Of a DNA stretch of 50,917 bases, positions 42,119-50,142 are shown in pieces. The position numbers were made by a program, and so were the translations under genes. Origin of the DNA: SAR324 cluster bacterium (GTDB lineage: Bacteria; SAR324; NAC60-12); NCBI GenBank assembly GCA_029245725.1, contig JAQWOT010000148.1, positions 1-50,917 of the forward strand, in the 5' to 3' direction. Numbering within the stretch: position 1 is the stretch's first letter; every line of letters starts with the position of its first letter. Below the pieces are notes generated by a model. The model made no database searches, was not told the origin of the DNA, and saw nothing but the letters and a program-made list of their open reading frames with translations.

Positions 42119-44215
42119 CTATTCAACTGATACAGTTTTCATATTATTATTTATCTGAAATCCAAAAAGTGAAATATCATCCCTCCTTTTATTCGTACCC
42201 TGGTATTGCTCAAAATCCTGAGAGATATTTTGAATAGTCAAATTCAAACTATCAGCCTCATTGATCTTCCGAATAATCCTCTTTTTGCCATACATGATTT
42301 TCTTTGGACCACCAATTTGGTCAGTCAATCCATCTGAAAACATATAAAATGTTGGCTCATCAGTTAAACTTACTTCATGCACATCAAAACTTTGGGGATG
42401 TGGTTTAGTAACATAACCTAAGCTCTTCTTATTGCCTTTTAGCTCAAGTACATTGTTAGCTACTTTGTAGTACAGATTCATCTTAGCTCCAGCAAAGCGG
42501 AGTAAATTCTCCTGATCCGAAAAACAGCAAACTCCCCCATCCAACCCAAATTCAGTTCCTCTGTTCTCATCAAATTTGAGAGTCTCTTCCAATAGAAAAT
42601 CCAATGAATTCAAGATCTGATCTGGTTGGCTGAGATCCACAATCTCTTTAACTCGATTCAGCAGAGTTGTGGATATCAGTGTCATGAATGCCCCGGGTAT
42701 GCCATGACCAGTACAATCTGCCACTACCAAACACGTCCAGTTTTCTTTCTTACCCACCCAATAAAAATCCCCACCCACCACATCTCTAGGCATCCAAATG
42801 TACTTCAACTCATCAAAACCATGCTCTGGATGATCAAACTTTGGTAGAATTGCGTTTTGAATCATACTAGCTGAATCAATACTTTTCGTAATTAATTGAT
42901 TTGCCTCAGTCAGGGCTTTTGTTCTGGACAGTACTTTCTCCTCCAAAAGATCAATCGCACTTTGCTTCATATCATTCAATTTCTGAGCGAGGGCCATTCC
43001 AAGCATGATGAGTATCAGTAAGAATGCGAATACTTGTACTACATCTTTTATGACTTTCAATGTGTAACCTGTCTCAAACAAAAACCACATATCAATAAAT
43101 GCTGTTGGAAATATAACTACAGGCACCAAAAAAGTAAAAAACAGAAACTTTGCGACCTTATCACCCCTCCTCCACAATAAATAGGAAATACAAACAGCTG
43201 ATACTAATATTAAACCTATTGGAATAAGTGCTAAGTTCATTGGAATTGTACCGACACCCCAAGGATGATGTGGGTATTTAATTATATTTTTGTAAAGTTC
43301 AGTGTTTGGGTATTGGAGAGAGTCATAAAAATAGACCAATGCACATAAAATATAAAATTTTGTGATAATATCATAAACATTATAAGTTTTAGGAAATATC
43401 TGTTTAAATGAAAGCAAATTTTGAAAAAATTTTATTAAAACAATTGACATAACACTTAAGCCAATTGCCCCATAAATATAGTTAAGTCTTACACCAAATG
43501 TAGAGCTAAGTATCCAAGTAATGAATGGGTATAGCCCAACCAAAAGTGTTATTGAAATCCAGAGATACGATCTTTCTTTAGAAACCAGAAAATAAAATAA
43601 AAAATATAAGCTAAAACAAATTAGCATTGAGATCATTACGACATATCCCAATAACCTCATGACTTCGTTAAATTCAATATCTTGCCACAATCCAATTGCC
43701 ATCCAGTCCAGACCACCTTCAAAAATTTGATTTCGATCTAACGGCTGACTTCTAAAATAACTGTAGATTTCGACTGGTTCATCTTTTGGCATTATTATTT
43801 TATAATTATACCAAAGGCGATCTTCTGATCTATGTGTATAATTATTATATATTGAACGCACCAAAGGAAAACTATAAATTTTTTCAAAATTTTTATAAAT
43901 GATTCTTTTTTCAAAATTCCACCTGTGAACTAACCCTAAGTTTACCTCATCTAACTTATTTTTGATTTTTAATCGAACCCAGTAACCATCGTAGAATGAT
44001 TGAGGATTATTCATTTTTGATGTCCAGTTAGCTTCTGCTAATTCCTTGTAATTTAATTGGTGACTGACACCTTCTAAAAAAGAATAATATTCCCTAGGTA
44101 CGTTTTTTTGTTCTTCTGATGTGATTAAATAGATTTTTTCTCCATTTTCAAAAGCAACAAGTTGATTCTGGTCAAGAAGCACTATGATAATTGTGAAAAA
44201 AATTATTTTTTTCAT
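42119..44215 (-). CDS. 7TM-DISM receptor with PP2C/SpoIIE phosphatase output (SiaA-like)
   Basis: 698 aa. A signal peptide (about 1-22) is followed by an extracytoplasmic DISMED2-like sensor domain (about 30-180, with SFYDGYWVRLKIKNKLDEVN), seven transmembrane segments (about 190-410), a coiled-coil linker (LLEEKVLSRTKALTEANQLI) and a SpoIIE/PP2C phosphatase. Its metal motifs are RDVVGGDFYW, VADCTGHGIPGAFMTLIS, MFSDGLTDQIGG and RRDDISLFGF. Classical SiaA uses a different membrane sensor with HAMP; here a 7TM-DISM receptor takes its place. It is first in the operon, 7 bp before the SiaB-like kinase, and should reverse that kinase on the SiaC-like protein. Confidence 0.88.
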   Translation of the reverse strand: MKKIIFFTIIIVLLDQNQLVAFENGEKIYLITSEEQKNVPREYYSFLEGVSHQLNYKELAEANWTSKMNNPQSFYDGYWVRLKIKNKLDEVNLGLVHRWNFEKRIIYKNFEKIYSFPLVRSIYNNYTHRSEDRLWYNYKIIMPKDEPVEIYSYFRSQPLDRNQIFEGGLDWMAIGLWQDIEFNEVMRLLGYVVMISMLICFSLYFLFYFLVSKERSYLWISITLLVGLYPFITWILSSTFGVRLNYIYGAIGLSVMSIVLIKFFQNLLSFKQIFPKTYNVYDIITKFYILCALVYFYDSLQYPNTELYKNIIKYPHHPWGVGTIPMNLALIPIGLILVSAVCISYLLWRRGDKVAKFLFFTFLVPVVIFPTAFIDMWFLFETGYTLKVIKDVVQVFAFLLILIMLGMALAQKLNDMKQSAIDLLEEKVLSRTKALTEANQLITKSIDSASMIQNAILPKFDHPEHGFDELKYIWMPRDVVGGDFYWVGKKENWTCLVVADCTGHGIPGAFMTLISTTLLNRVKEIVDLSQPDQILNSLDFLLEETLKFDENRGTEFGLDGGVCCFSDQENLLRFAGAKMNLYYKVANNVLELKGNKKSLGYVTKPHPQSFDVHEVSLTDEPTFYMFSDGLTDQIGGPKKIMYGKKRIIRKINEADSLNLTIQNISQDFEQYQGTNKRRDDISLFGFQINNNMKTVSVE

Positions 44216-44382
44216 AAAATTTTTAATACTAAAAATCTATTAAATTTATTATGATTCGCTTACGAGCGATGATTTCTTAGAATATTTCTTAGAAATTCTA
44301 TAGATTTCTGGAAAAAATCCAGATTAGATTTTGGTGATATGGATCTAGTATAAATACTAATTTTTGCATAACCACGAATTAA

Positions 44383-44411
44383 ATTGGGTTCCTATTCAAT
44401 AGGAACCCAAT
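44383..44411 (-). terminator. Perfect 29-bp palindrome, probable terminator of the GYD-protein gene
   Basis: ATTGGGTTCCTATT and AATAGGAACCCAAT flank a single central base, so both arms are perfectly complementary over 14 positions. In RNA it would form an 11-bp stem with a small loop, followed on the minus strand by TTTAATT. It lies 22 bp after the GYD gene's stop and about 170 bp before the SiaA-like gene, insulating the two. Confidence 0.55.
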
Positions 44412-44433
44412 AAACGAAGCACTTTGATTGGAA

Positions 44434-44763
44434 TTATTGCCCAGGCCCTTTATAATTGGCACTACCGGCTTTAGACATCACTTCAGTAACCGTTTCTTGA
44501 GCGATACAGGGAATCGTTTCAACATCCTGTATCATTCCTGCCATCCAGGCACTAGCAATGACAGACATAAAAGCAGCCTCAGAGGGCGCCTCACCCGCTA
44601 CGATAGCATCCCACTTGCCATGGGTAAAACCAAAGAAATGGAGTTTACCTCCAACACTGGCCATGGCTGTGGCAATGGCAGCTGCCCGATCTGAATCCGG
44701 GTTTTTCATCAGTGCTTCCCAATAGGCTGGGGTCACCTTTACATTTGCAACGGCTTTGTACAT
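44434..44763 (-). CDS. GYD-domain protein
   Basis: 109 aa, a ferredoxin-like alpha/beta sandwich of the GYD family. Landmarks are RAAAIATAMASVGGKLHFFG, THGKWDAIVAGEAPSEAAFM and MAGMIQDVETIPCIAQETVTEVMSKAG; the family's namesake Gly-Glu-Tyr-Asp is GKWD here. No signal peptide, so cytoplasmic. The molecular function of GYD proteins is not established. The RNA probably ends at the palindrome just downstream. Confidence 0.78.
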   Translation of the reverse strand: MYKAVANVKVTPAYWEALMKNPDSDRAAAIATAMASVGGKLHFFGFTHGKWDAIVAGEAPSEAAFMSVIASAWMAGMIQDVETIPCIAQETVTEVMSKAGSANYKGPGQ

Positions 44764-45069
44764 TGAACTCCTTTCTTTTGCTCTTGATCAAAATGGTTGG
44801 TGCTAAAAATCTCTCTACTCTTTACGATTACTCTCTGTCAGTAGAAGAGACTGGCAGAATCTAGACTATTCAGAGAAATTTGTCTACCAATCAGTAGTCG
44901 TTTTATATGTCTATCCGGAAATAATTATTAATATTTCAAATACAATTTCCCTTTTGAAATAACTTCCTTTCACAAACTTCTCTACTTTTTGGAATGCTTT
45001 TTACTACTAATGTACTAATCTAATTATTATTCTTTAACCCAAGATCAATTAGAAAGATTTCTAAGTTCA
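44764..45069. other. Divergent intergenic region
   Basis: 306 bp between divergent genes, AT-rich, presumably with both promoters. It contains an inverted repeat TATTTCAAA (44932-44940) / TTTGAAATA (44953-44961), 9-bp arms with a 12-nt gap, which may be a regulator site or hairpin. I cannot place specific promoters. Confidence 0.4.
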
Positions 45070-46359
45070 ATGAAAGTCACATTGAAAACATCCATAGAAA
45101 GTGATGATGTACTAAGCCGCCGAACTATGCTTCGGCACTTGTTTTATCAAGCTGTTCTGATCGGAGTTGGTACAGTTCTTCATCCTCATGCTGCAAGTGC
45201 GATGAAGACGACTCTGAACAATGAAGATTTGCTGAATTGTCATAACGCATCACCAAATGCAGCAATACCTAAATCTCTTGCAACCAATCTCAAAGAGCTT
45301 GGTCCTTTGCAAGCACCTGATCAGAACGGAGTTCGACTTCCTAAAGGTTTCAGGAGCCGTATTGTTGCTGAGTCAGGTAAAGCTCCGATGGGATCCTCCT
45401 ATATTTGGCATGGAGCTCCTGATGGGGGTGCTGTCTTTGCCAAAAATGATGGGGGTTGGATTTACGTTAGTAACAGTGAGTTGGATGATGGGAATGGGGG
45501 CGTTGGGGCGTTGGAGTTTGCCTCAGATGGTAGGGTAGTCAACTCTTACAGCATACTGAACAACACATCTCGCAATTGTGCTGGAGGAGTTACTCCCTGG
45601 AATACTTGGCTTTCCTGCGAAGAGTTTGAGGGTGGAAGTGTCTGGGAGTGTGACCCTTATGGCATCAAATCTCCGACCGTTTATCCTGCGCTTGGCTGTT
45701 TCAACCATGAAGCTGTTGCAGTCGATCCATATGGAAAGCAGCTCTACCTCACAGAAGACAAACCAGATGGTTGTTTATATCGTTTCACACCAGCGAGTTA
45801 TCCTGACCTCACATCCGGAAAGTTGGAGGTTATGAGATTAATTGATGAAGAATCTGGTTCCACCGAATGGCTTAGAATTCCTGATCCTTCTGCAGTCACC
45901 TTAGCCACACGCAAGCAAGTGCCTTCAAGCACCCCATTCAATGGTGGTGAGGGCATCTGGTTCCACAGTGGGATCATCTACTTCTCAACAAAAGGTGACA
46001 ACAGAATCTGGGCATACGAGACACTCAGTGGGACACTCAATATCATCTACGATCGAAATTTTTCGTGTACACCAATTCTCAGTGGAGTCGACAATTTAAC
46101 GGTATCACCAAAGGGCGACATTCTGGTGGCTGAAGATGGTGGTGATCTTGAAATTGTAGTGATCGGAGCTGACGGTGTAATAACTCCTGCTGTTCAGTTA
46201 GTTGGTCATGACAATTCTGAAATTACAGGGCCTGCTTTCTCACCTAGCTTTGATCGCTTGTATTTCAGTTCCCAGCGGGGCACAAAAGGGCTTTTGAACT
46301 TCTGGGGTAATGACACAGGAATCACATTCGAAATTCAAGGTCCTTTCTTCAACATTTGA
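45070..46359 (+). CDS. PhoX/DUF839-family Tat-exported phosphatase
   Basis: 429 aa. The N-terminus carries a twin-arginine motif (SRRTMLRHLF) and a hydrophobic stretch (about 27-45), so folded export by Tat is expected. The PhoX/DUF839 beta-propeller signatures are GGAVFAKNDGGWIYVSNSEL, NCAGGVTPWNTWLSCEE, FNHEAVAVDPYGKQLYLTED, GGEGIWFHSGIIYFST and DNLTVSPKGDILVAEDGGDL. Conserved Glu and Asp residues in these segments bind Ca and Fe in characterised PhoX enzymes. It is shorter than classical PhoX (often above 600 aa), so the substrate may differ from general phosphomonoesters. Confidence 0.85.
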   Translation: MKVTLKTSIESDDVLSRRTMLRHLFYQAVLIGVGTVLHPHAASAMKTTLNNEDLLNCHNASPNAAIPKSLATNLKELGPLQAPDQNGVRLPKGFRSRIVAESGKAPMGSSYIWHGAPDGGAVFAKNDGGWIYVSNSELDDGNGGVGALEFASDGRVVNSYSILNNTSRNCAGGVTPWNTWLSCEEFEGGSVWECDPYGIKSPTVYPALGCFNHEAVAVDPYGKQLYLTEDKPDGCLYRFTPASYPDLTSGKLEVMRLIDEESGSTEWLRIPDPSAVTLATRKQVPSSTPFNGGEGIWFHSGIIYFSTKGDNRIWAYETLSGTLNIIYDRNFSCTPILSGVDNLTVSPKGDILVAEDGGDLEIVVIGADGVITPAVQLVGHDNSEITGPAFSPSFDRLYFSSQRGTKGLLNFWGNDTGITFEIQGPFFNI

Positions 46360-46541
46360 AAAATTGATATCGATAAGCACCAATGAGTTGTATAAATTAA
46401 AATTCAAAACCAATTCTGTAACAACAACCTGCATTAGAAAGAGCTGAAATAAGTATTCTACCTCAAATGCAAATTAGGCATCACTAGCCCAAAAACTAAA
46501 TAGTAAAATCAATGATTCTTATTTTCCAAAATTAGGCAAAA

Positions 46542-47069
46542 ATGAAACATGATGATCTGGAAAGACTTTCTTCGACCAGAAATTGTCCAAATGGTGACCT
46601 GAGTGGTGGCGATCTGAGTGGTGCTTATTTAAGGGGTGTTAAGCTACAAGGAGCAAATTTGAAAGATGCGGACTTCTCAAGCTGCGATATGGAGAGCGCC
46701 AACCTCCAAGGGGCTGATCTCTATGGAGCTAATCTCGAGAGTACTAAATTACGTTTCGCCAATTTGGAAGGGGTTAACCTAGAAAATGCCCGACTCGATC
46801 AAGCAGATCTGCATGGGGTAAATCTGAAGGGTGCTCGAATGGTGGCAGCGAACCTCGTTGATGTAGATCTGCGTTTTGCCGATCTAGAAGGATGTGATCT
46901 GCGTAGAGCTCATCTCGAAGGAGCTAATTTCAAAGAGGGAAACCTGAAAAATACCAACCTGGGAGCCGCTAGTCTGAAAGGAGCCGATCTCTCATTTGCA
47001 GAAATGGAAGGAGCCCAACTCTGCAATACCACTATGCCCGATGGGGAGATTATTTACAAAGACTGCTGA
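46542..47069 (+). CDS. Pentapeptide-repeat protein
   Basis: 175 aa made almost entirely of A(D/N)LxG-type pentapeptides from about residue 20 to 160 (for example LQGANLKDADFSSCDMESAN, LEGANFKEGNLKNTNLGAAS). This folds as a right-handed quadrilateral beta-helix. No signal peptide or membrane segment, so it is cytoplasmic. Such proteins may mimic DNA or serve as scaffolds, but the repeat alone does not show a partner. The cap ends with LCNTTMPDGEIIYKDC, the TMPDG tail found in many pentapeptide proteins. Confidence 0.92.
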   Translation: MKHDDLERLSSTRNCPNGDLSGGDLSGAYLRGVKLQGANLKDADFSSCDMESANLQGADLYGANLESTKLRFANLEGVNLENARLDQADLHGVNLKGARMVAANLVDVDLRFADLEGCDLRRAHLEGANFKEGNLKNTNLGAASLKGADLSFAEMEGAQLCNTTMPDGEIIYKDC

Positions 47070-47238
47070 ATGCCCACCTTGAGATCCGCTATCTTCTCAG
47101 CACAATCCTTGCTTCTTAAAAAGTAACAATTTGCCGTTGTTCAAGATCAGCAATTTTCCCAAATCGGTCTCCAAACCAGCACTAGTCTCTTTGAAATGAC
47201 TTTGATCCAGACAGGAGTTGGTTATTGTCAATGGTCCC

Positions 47239-48237
47239 TCAAGATGGTGTGGATGGATTCCACCAGACCCAATGGGGACGCCAGAGGATCAGCAAGCGTC
47301 TACATCTCAATAGCATAGAGAAGCCCAGTCCAAGGCTAAACAGCATCAGCAATGGAATTGGATTCCAGGAAAGCCAGTGAAACCCCACCAGTCCTGCCAG
47401 CAGTCCAAAAACAACCAGATCCACTGTGACACTCTCTTGACTCGTGAGGTGCTGCTGCATGTTCCTGAGGATGAATTCTGAGGAAAAGATGGTGATGGCG
47501 CAAAAGAGCCAACTGGTGGAGAGTTCCAAGTAGATTCCTAACAGCACAAGCAGGCTGCCCCCAATGCCGAAAACCAGAAATTCTCTGGGCAATGCGCCCA
47601 TTCGTTGCAGACAGGTGATGACAGTCCCGAAACAGCCCAGGGCGAAGCTAGCCAGGAGAAATTGATAGATTGGCCAGCCAAGTGCAAAGTGCCAAAGGGC
47701 TCTTCCACTCTCAGGAACGCAGAAGGCAAGCATGACAATCATCAGTACAACACCTTCCAGGGAGCCAATTTTTCCGAAGTATAGTTCCCGGCGTACTCGC
47801 TGCTCAACATAGGTTGCTGCAAAAGCGAGAAAGTTTAACCAAGTCAACACGAGAAAGAGTCCATCCAACGGCAGATGCAGACACTTGAATCCCAGGTAAA
47901 CAACAATCGCTCCGTTGAAGACATCACTGAAGTGATCCAGCCACTCTCCCAAAGGAGAGCTTGTTTGGGTCAACTTGGCCTGCAGACCATCAAAATGATC
48001 AAAGACCACGTAAGCTGTAATCACCATGACAGCAGCACCAATCTCTGCAGGAGAGGGTAATTCCAAGGTCGTGAAGTAGAGGAAGATGCTCCACATCACT
48101 ACGATAGAGATCAAGGTGAGATAATTAGCAGGGACTCCATAAGGAATCCAACGATGCAAAGGAATGAAAACATGCTTCTTGAGGACGGGCAGCAGCACTG
48201 ACTCATCTACACAATTATAACGATATTGCTCACTCAT
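47239..48237 (-). CDS. CDP-alcohol phosphotransferase (choline/ethanolamine phosphotransferase-like)
   Basis: 332 aa, about eight to ten transmembrane segments. The CDP-alcohol phosphotransferase motif is D80-x2-D83-G-x2-A87-K88-x8-G97-x3-D101-x3-D105. All four metal-binding Asp are present; the usual Arg after Ala is Lys88. The motif DGLQAKLTQTSSPLGEWLDH resembles that of eukaryotic choline/ethanolamine phosphotransferases (DGKQAR-x-T-x-SSPLGELFDH) more than bacterial PgsA or PssA. It would move a phospho-headgroup from a CDP-alcohol to a lipid. It is divergent from, and adjacent to, the LTA-synthase-like gene, and near a nucleotidyltransferase that could make the CDP donor. Confidence 0.85.
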   Translation of the reverse strand: MSEQYRYNCVDESVLLPVLKKHVFIPLHRWIPYGVPANYLTLISIVVMWSIFLYFTTLELPSPAEIGAAVMVITAYVVFDHFDGLQAKLTQTSSPLGEWLDHFSDVFNGAIVVYLGFKCLHLPLDGLFLVLTWLNFLAFAATYVEQRVRRELYFGKIGSLEGVVLMIVMLAFCVPESGRALWHFALGWPIYQFLLASFALGCFGTVITCLQRMGALPREFLVFGIGGSLLVLLGIYLELSTSWLFCAITIFSSEFILRNMQQHLTSQESVTVDLVVFGLLAGLVGFHWLSWNPIPLLMLFSLGLGFSMLLRCRRLLILWRPHWVWWNPSTPS

Positions 48238-48246
48238 TGGTTCACG

Positions 48247-50142
48247 ATGTTTCTACAAGATCTGAAAAAAGCAAAACCAGTCCTACAGGAGGTGTTGGGG
48301 CATTACCTGATCTTTCTAGCGCTCTTTTTCTGCTTCCGCCTCGCAGTGTTGCTTCAATACGGAGAGCTATTTACTGAACTGAGTTGGGGACAGCTTGCGC
48401 TCAGCCTTTTGGAAGGAACCCGCTTCGATTTGGCATCCACCACAATCTTGCTGCTAGTCCCGATGCTGGTGCTGACCTTTCCACTGCGCTTCACAGGATC
48501 ATCCATCTACCGCAAGCTGATCCAGGCTATTGTCTACTTGCAAATGTTGGGTCTGATCATCTTCTTGAGTGCGGACTTCATTTACTTCAGTCACGTCAAA
48601 CGCCACATCACCAATGAGCTACTCTTCTTAGCCAATGATACAGAATATCTGCTACTGGAAGCGAAAGCACAATGGCCCACGATCTTGGGAGTGTTGATTG
48701 CCGCCGTTCTCTGCTTCCCTTTATTTCTCAAGTGGCATCGTCGACACAACTTGGCAGGCGTTCGCTCCTGGAGTGGCTACCTGATGAGTTTCCTGATCAT
48801 GGCTGTGCTGGCTCGTGGTGGAGTACAAATGAAACCGATTGCTGTAATTGATGCCTACCGTCATGGCAACGGCAGCATGGGCAATCTAATCCTTAACGGC
48901 ATGTTTTCGGCCTCTCACTATAGCATCTCTGGACACTTCATTGAGCGGAAAATCACGAATGAAAAGGAATACCTAAGTACCCTTGGCATTGCAGAACCAC
49001 AAGATCCAACCTATCCACTCGAACAAAAACCTGTCCGAAGCAGCAGTACCAATCCAGAGTTGAACCTAGTGGTCGTCATGGTCGAAAGCCTCTCCGCTAA
49101 GTATATTGATGGACTGTCCGGCGGAGGCTACGGAATCACTCCGGAACTGGACAAACTCATCACAGAGAGTCGAGTTTTCACCAACTTCTTTGCCAATGGT
49201 CAACGTAGTGTGGATGGGGTGCAGTCCATCCTCACCGGAGTGCCACCACTACCTGGCATTCCAGACATGACAGCGTTGACAGCCAACTACCCTCGGCTTG
49301 GCAACATGGCAAGAGCCAACGATATTCGAACCGTCTTCGTTAGCTCCACGAATAGGGAGTCCTTTTCACTAGATCTGATAGCCAAATCTGCTGGCTTCAA
49401 CGAGTACTTTGGGCGAGAGGACTACCCTCTGCTGCTCCCCTATCCAGCAGAAGAAGTCCAGCGACCCTTGGGCTGGGACTATGAAGCGATGATGTATCTA
49501 CTGCAGCAGCTGCAGGAATCAGATGGCCGCTTCTTCGGTTACATCAATGCCAGTTCGGACCACACCCCCTTTGCCAAGCTGCAGGAACCCTTCACAGGTT
49601 TCGAACACGGAACGGATACCGAGGGTGGTTACCTGAACATGCTGCATTACACCGACTGGGCGATTGGCAAGTTCATCGAGGAATTCAAGCAGCATCCACA
49701 ATTTGATGACACGGTCTTCATCATCACGGCGGATCACGCGATGGCTCACTTTCAATCGAACGAACCCTACGAGCGCTTTCGGATTCCACTGTTGATCTAT
49801 TCCCCCAAGCACGTGAAACCTGGGATTTCTGAAAACTATAGCTCACAGATCGATCTGCTGACCACAATTGTCGATTTGCTTGAACTGGAGGGGACCTACA
49901 GCAGCATTGGCAGCAACCTGCTGGAAGAGAAACCACAGTTTGCAGTAGTCAAGGAGGGGGCACTGATCAACATCTTCAGCCCACTTGGTTTTCTGCAACA
50001 CTCGCTGGGCCGAATGGTTCATTATCAGTCAGCAGCAAACCAACCGTCCGAGCAGGATCGCCAGCAACTGGAGGATCAGGTTCTGGCATTTGATCACCTG
50101 ACCTATCTATTGCTCACGGCGAACCGCTGGCAGCGTCTATGA
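48247..50142 (+). CDS. LTA-synthase-family sulfatase-fold transferase
   Basis: 631 aa from ATG 48247; an upstream TTG at 48226 would overlap the divergent gene. Five N-terminal transmembrane segments (about 1-200) precede an extracytoplasmic sulfatase-fold domain (about 265-570). Likely metal and catalytic residues are Glu in LVVVMVESLSAKYIDGLSGG, the Ser/Thr nucleophile region NGQRSVDGVQSILTGVPPLP, SSDHTPF, and ITADHAMAHF. Relatives move phosphoglycerol or phosphoethanolamine from a lipid to a surface polymer. In a Gram-negative cell, decoration of LPS or a periplasmic glycan is more likely than true LTA synthesis. Its stop overlaps the convergent nucleotidyltransferase by 6 nt. Confidence 0.87.
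   Translation: MFLQDLKKAKPVLQEVLGHYLIFLALFFCFRLAVLLQYGELFTELSWGQLALSLLEGTRFDLASTTILLLVPMLVLTFPLRFTGSSIYRKLIQAIVYLQMLGLIIFLSADFIYFSHVKRHITNELLFLANDTEYLLLEAKAQWPTILGVLIAAVLCFPLFLKWHRRHNLAGVRSWSGYLMSFLIMAVLARGGVQMKPIAVIDAYRHGNGSMGNLILNGMFSASHYSISGHFIERKITNEKEYLSTLGIAEPQDPTYPLEQKPVRSSSTNPELNLVVVMVESLSAKYIDGLSGGGYGITPELDKLITESRVFTNFFANGQRSVDGVQSILTGVPPLPGIPDMTALTANYPRLGNMARANDIRTVFVSSTNRESFSLDLIAKSAGFNEYFGREDYPLLLPYPAEEVQRPLGWDYEAMMYLLQQLQESDGRFFGYINASSDHTPFAKLQEPFTGFEHGTDTEGGYLNMLHYTDWAIGKFIEEFKQHPQFDDTVFIITADHAMAHFQSNEPYERFRIPLLIYSPKHVKPGISENYSSQIDLLTTIVDLLELEGTYSSIGSNLLEEKPQFAVVKEGALINIFSPLGFLQHSLGRMVHYQSAANQPSEQDRQQLEDQVLAFDHLTYLLLTANRWQRL

Noticed and set aside
46542-47069. Pentapeptide protein as a Qnr-type gyrase protector
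   Set aside because: The repeat fold is shared by many functions. No Qnr-specific loops are visible and the neighbours give no hint of topoisomerase protection.
48226-50142. LTA-synthase-like protein as evidence for a Gram-positive host
   Set aside because: The window has outer-membrane proteins, LolA-fold and lipoprotein genes typical of Gram-negatives. The sulfatase-fold family also occurs there as a phosphoglycerol or phosphoethanolamine transferase.
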